A stretch of 64,000 nucleotides of DNA, from assembly GCF_014235185.1 (NCBI RefSeq), contig NZ_CP060131.1, positions 69,501-133,500 of the forward strand, read 5' to 3'. Under the pieces are notes generated by a model. It had not been told where the DNA came from. It ran no database searches and saw only the letters and a list, made by a program, of their open reading frames with translations. Positions 61,666 through 64,000 of the stretch are shown in pieces; position 1 is the stretch's first letter; every line of letters begins with the position of its first letter. The stretch is from Pseudonocardia petroleophila. GTDB lineage: Bacteria; Actinomycetota; Actinomycetes; Mycobacteriales; Pseudonocardiaceae. The position numbers were made by a program, and so were the translations under genes.

Positions 61666-62835
61666 TCACCGGTACGCCGCCCGACCCGTGAGCGCCTGGC
61701 CGATGACCAGCGTGTGCACCTCGTCGGTGCCCTCGTAGGTGCGGACCGACTCGAGGTTGCTGGCGTGGCGCAGCGGCGAGTACTCCCCCGAGATGCCGCT
61801 GCCGCCGAGGATGGTGCGGCACTCCCGCGCGATGGCGATCGCCTCGCGCACGTTGTTGAGCTTGCCCACGCTGACCTGCTCGGCGCGGAGCTCGTGCCGG
61901 TCCTTCAACCGGCCGAGGTGCAGGGCCAGCAGCATGGCGGAGTTGAGCGCGACCGCCATGTCGGCCAGCTTCTTCTGCGTCAGCTGGAAGGCGCTGATCG
62001 GCCGGTCGAACTGGATGCGCGAGTCCGCGTACCCCAGTGCCGCGCGCAGGCTGTCGCGGGCGGCCCCGACGGCTCCGAACAGGATCCCGAACCGTGCCTC
62101 GTTCAGGCAGGCCAGCGGACCGCGCAGGCCCCGGGCCTCCGGCAGCATCGCCGAGGCCGGCAGGCGCACGTCCTGCAGGTGCAGCGACGAGGTCACCGAC
62201 GCGCGCAGGGACAGCTTCTGCGTGATGTCGGTCGTCGTGAAACCGGGGGTGCCGCGGGGGACGAGAAAGCCGCGGATGCCGTCGTCGGTCCGGGCCCACA
62301 CCGTCGCGACGTCGGCGAGGCCGCCGTTCGTGATCCACGTCTTGGAGCCGTTGAGCACCCAGTCGCCGCCGTCGCGGACCGCCCGGGTGCGCATCCCCGC
62401 GGGGTCGGAACCGAAGTCGGGCTCGGTCAGCCCGAAGCAGCCGACGGCCTCGCCCGCGGCGAGCCGCGGGAGCCACTCCGTCCTCTGCTCCTCCGACCCC
62501 CACCGCCAGATCGAGAACATCGACAGCGAGCCCTGCACGGAGACGAAGCTGCGCAGGCCGGAGTCGACCCCCTCCAGCTCCAGGCAGGCCAGGCCGTAGC
62601 TGACGGCGTTCGTGCCCGCGCAGCCGTAGCCGTAGAGGTGCATGCCGAGCAGCCCGAGCTTGCCGAGCTCGGGCACGAGGTCGCGGGGGAAGGTCGCGGA
62701 GTCGTACCACCCGGCGACGTGCGGGCGGGCCCGGTCGTCGAGGAAGTCGCGCACCGTCCGTTGGATGTCCCGCTCCTCCTCCGAGAGCAGCGAGGCGGTG
62801 TCGAGCAGGTCCAGCGGGTCCGTCATGACGGGCAT
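61666..62835 (-). CDS. Acyl-CoA dehydrogenase, glutaryl-CoA dehydrogenase-like
   Basis: A 389-aa protein with the full acyl-CoA dehydrogenase fold: GCFGLTEPDFGSDPAGMRT, WITNGGLADVATVWAR, and the catalytic glutamate in RTYEGTDEVHTLVIGQAL, which matches the glutaryl-CoA dehydrogenase subgroup (also ILGGSGISGEYSPLRHASNL). It probably converts glutaryl-CoA to crotonyl-CoA in lysine/tryptophan breakdown, or a related substrate. ATG 62835 is used; ATG 62826 is possible. Confidence 0.87.
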   Translation of the reverse strand: MPVMTDPLDLLDTASLLSEEERDIQRTVRDFLDDRARPHVAGWYDSATFPRDLVPELGKLGLLGMHLYGYGCAGTNAVSYGLACLELEGVDSGLRSFVSVQGSLSMFSIWRWGSEEQRTEWLPRLAAGEAVGCFGLTEPDFGSDPAGMRTRAVRDGGDWVLNGSKTWITNGGLADVATVWARTDDGIRGFLVPRGTPGFTTTDITQKLSLRASVTSSLHLQDVRLPASAMLPEARGLRGPLACLNEARFGILFGAVGAARDSLRAALGYADSRIQFDRPISAFQLTQKKLADMAVALNSAMLLALHLGRLKDRHELRAEQVSVGKLNNVREAIAIARECRTILGGSGISGEYSPLRHASNLESVRTYEGTDEVHTLVIGQALTGRAAYR

Positions 62836-62920
62836 GGGTTCTCCGGTGTCGGTGCGTACGGGCAGGGGCGGGCGGGCGGGCCTGACGGGGACGGTCCGGT
62901 CGTCGGCACGGCGCAGCCGT

Positions 62921-63910
62921 TCAGAACAGGTGGTTGTTGCCGCCGAAGACCTCGCTGACGGAGTCGTCGGTGAAGATGCGGTGGATGGAGTCGGCCAGCA
63001 GCGGCGCGCAGGAGACGACGTCGACGTTGCCGGGGACGCCGGGGCGCAGCGGGATGGTGTCGGTGACGACGATGCGCTCGAACGGCGCGACCGCGAGGTT
63101 CTCGTGCGCGCGCCCGCTCAGCACGGGGTGCGTCGCGGCGGCGAACACCCGCCGGGCACCGGCCCGGACGACGGCCTCGCCGGCCGCCCGCAGCGTGCCG
63201 GCGGTGTCGATGATGTCGTCGACGATGATCGCGGTGCGGCCGCGCACGTCACCGATCACGTGCCCGATCTCGGCGACCTGCTGGCGGGGGCGTTCCTTGT
63301 CCAGGATGGCGAGCCCGGCACCCATGCGGGTGGCGAACTGCTTGTTGAGCTTGACCCGTCCCGCGTCGGGTGCGACCACGACGAGCTCCCCGGGATCCGC
63401 CTCGAGGCCGCGGAAGTGGTCGGCGAGCATCATCAGCGCGGTCATGTGGTCGACCGGCCGGGAGAAGAAGCCCTGCAGCTGGCCCGCGTGCAGGTCCATG
63501 GTCAGGACCCGGTCCACCCCGGCGGACTCGAGCATGCGCGCCACCAGCCGGGCGGAGATGGGTTCGCGCGGGGCGGACTTCTTGTCCTGGCGGGAGTAGC
63601 CGTACCAGGGGGTCACCGCGATCACCCGGTGCGCGCTGGCCCCGACCGCGGCGTCGATCATGACGAGCAGCTCGAGCAGCGCGTCGTTGGAGTTGAGGCC
63701 GGTGGCGGGGTTGCCGCACATCGGCTGGACGATGAACACGTCCGCGCCGCGGATGGAGTCGGTGTAGCGGCAGTACACCTCGTCGTTGGAGAAGGTCCGC
63801 AGGGTCACCGGACCGAGCTCGACGCCGAGGCGGCCGGCGATGGCCGAGGCCAGGGCGGGGTTGGCGCGGCCCGCGAACAGCATGAGCCGCTTGTCGTGGC
63901 TGAACCGCAT
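62921..63910 (-). CDS. prs: Ribose-phosphate pyrophosphokinase
   Basis: A 329-aa PRPP synthetase from ATG 63910; the frame stays open to a GTG at 63961, close to the window edge. Signatures include the flexible-loop region TPWYGYSRQDKKSAPREPIS, DLHAGQLQGFF and the PRPP-binding loop IIVDDIIDTAGTL. It makes PRPP from ribose 5-phosphate and ATP for nucleotide, histidine and tryptophan synthesis. It is not next to glmU as the common actinobacterial prs often is, so it may be an additional copy. Confidence 0.9.
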   Translation of the reverse strand: MRFSHDKRLMLFAGRANPALASAIAGRLGVELGPVTLRTFSNDEVYCRYTDSIRGADVFIVQPMCGNPATGLNSNDALLELLVMIDAAVGASAHRVIAVTPWYGYSRQDKKSAPREPISARLVARMLESAGVDRVLTMDLHAGQLQGFFSRPVDHMTALMMLADHFRGLEADPGELVVVAPDAGRVKLNKQFATRMGAGLAILDKERPRQQVAEIGHVIGDVRGRTAIIVDDIIDTAGTLRAAGEAVVRAGARRVFAAATHPVLSGRAHENLAVAPFERIVVTDTIPLRPGVPGNVDVVSCAPLLADSIHRIFTDDSVSEVFGGNNHLF

Positions 63911-64000
63911 GCTCGTCGGACCCGGCCGCAGGGGCGCGGTCCCGGCCGTCACGCCGGGCACCCGCGACCGGCCCGCGCGCCGTCGAGCAGCTGCCGGCCC

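Noticed and set aside
1..64000. CRISPR arrays
   Set aside because: No regularly spaced short direct repeats were seen; the Cas4-like nuclease has no cas genes around it.

Overview
The window is very GC-rich, with frequent GTG starts and start/stop codon overlaps, typical of an actinomycete. A NIT-domain sensor kinase, an actinobacterial-type oligoribonuclease next to tRNA-His, WhiB and DUF2637 proteins, and many acyl-CoA enzymes suggest a Pseudonocardia-like member of the Pseudonocardiaceae. The genus is inference from gene content only.

Layout. (1) 1-15.4 kb, chromosomal core: an ABC substrate-binding lipoprotein cut by the left edge, a large NIT-HAMP histidine kinase, two glycosyltransferases, an acyl-CoA synthetase, a sucrase/ferredoxin-like protein behind a palindrome, two bacterial PH-domain membrane proteins, a GT-B glycosyltransferase, a HerA-like ATPase, oligoribonuclease, tRNA-His and tRNA-Lys(CTT). 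(2) 15.475-54.934 kb, an integrated mobile element of about 39.5 kb. It sits in the 3' end of tRNA-Lys, bounded by a 36-bp direct repeat (attL/attR), with a tyrosine integrase next to attL. (3) 54.9-64 kb, core again, starting with decayed genes (truncated IclR regulator, broken flavin reductase, a CoxL-like tail) and continuing with an HbpS/GlcG-like protein, two paralogous AraC regulators, two acyl-CoA dehydrogenases, a LOG-family protein and a ribose-phosphate pyrophosphokinase.

Inside the element, one tightly coupled minus-strand operon (46.78 to 35.64 kb, about 13 genes) holds an excisionase-like HTH protein, a WhiB-like protein, DUF2637 and DUF4913 proteins, a VirD4/TraG-like coupling protein and a 1505-aa MobF relaxase-helicase. 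I see no VirB4-like ATPase, so the element looks mobilizable rather than self-transmissible. A divergent XRE regulator and an XRE-TPR/flavoprotein pair follow.

The rest is mostly defence-like cargo. An OLD-family ATPase-TOPRIM nuclease is at 17.2-19.1 kb and a uracil-DNA-glycosylase-like/HhH protein pair at 19.3-20.5 kb. A compact five-gene minus-strand operon (32.6 to 22.8 kb) encodes, in order, a Cas4/AddB-like Fe-S nuclease, an SF1 helicase, a type III-like DNA methyltransferase (Mod), a Res-like helicase with an altered nuclease motif, and a NucS-like/DUF5655 protein. A lower-GC cluster (49.4-54.55 kb) encodes a Schlafen AlbA_2 protein, a HEPN protein with a PD-(D/E)XK partner, an unrecognised 442-aa protein and a CBS-HEPN fusion. 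The five-gene operon and the CBS-HEPN pair are the best candidates for undescribed systems. Segmental duplications and a foreign relaxase fragment show repeated recombination in the cargo.
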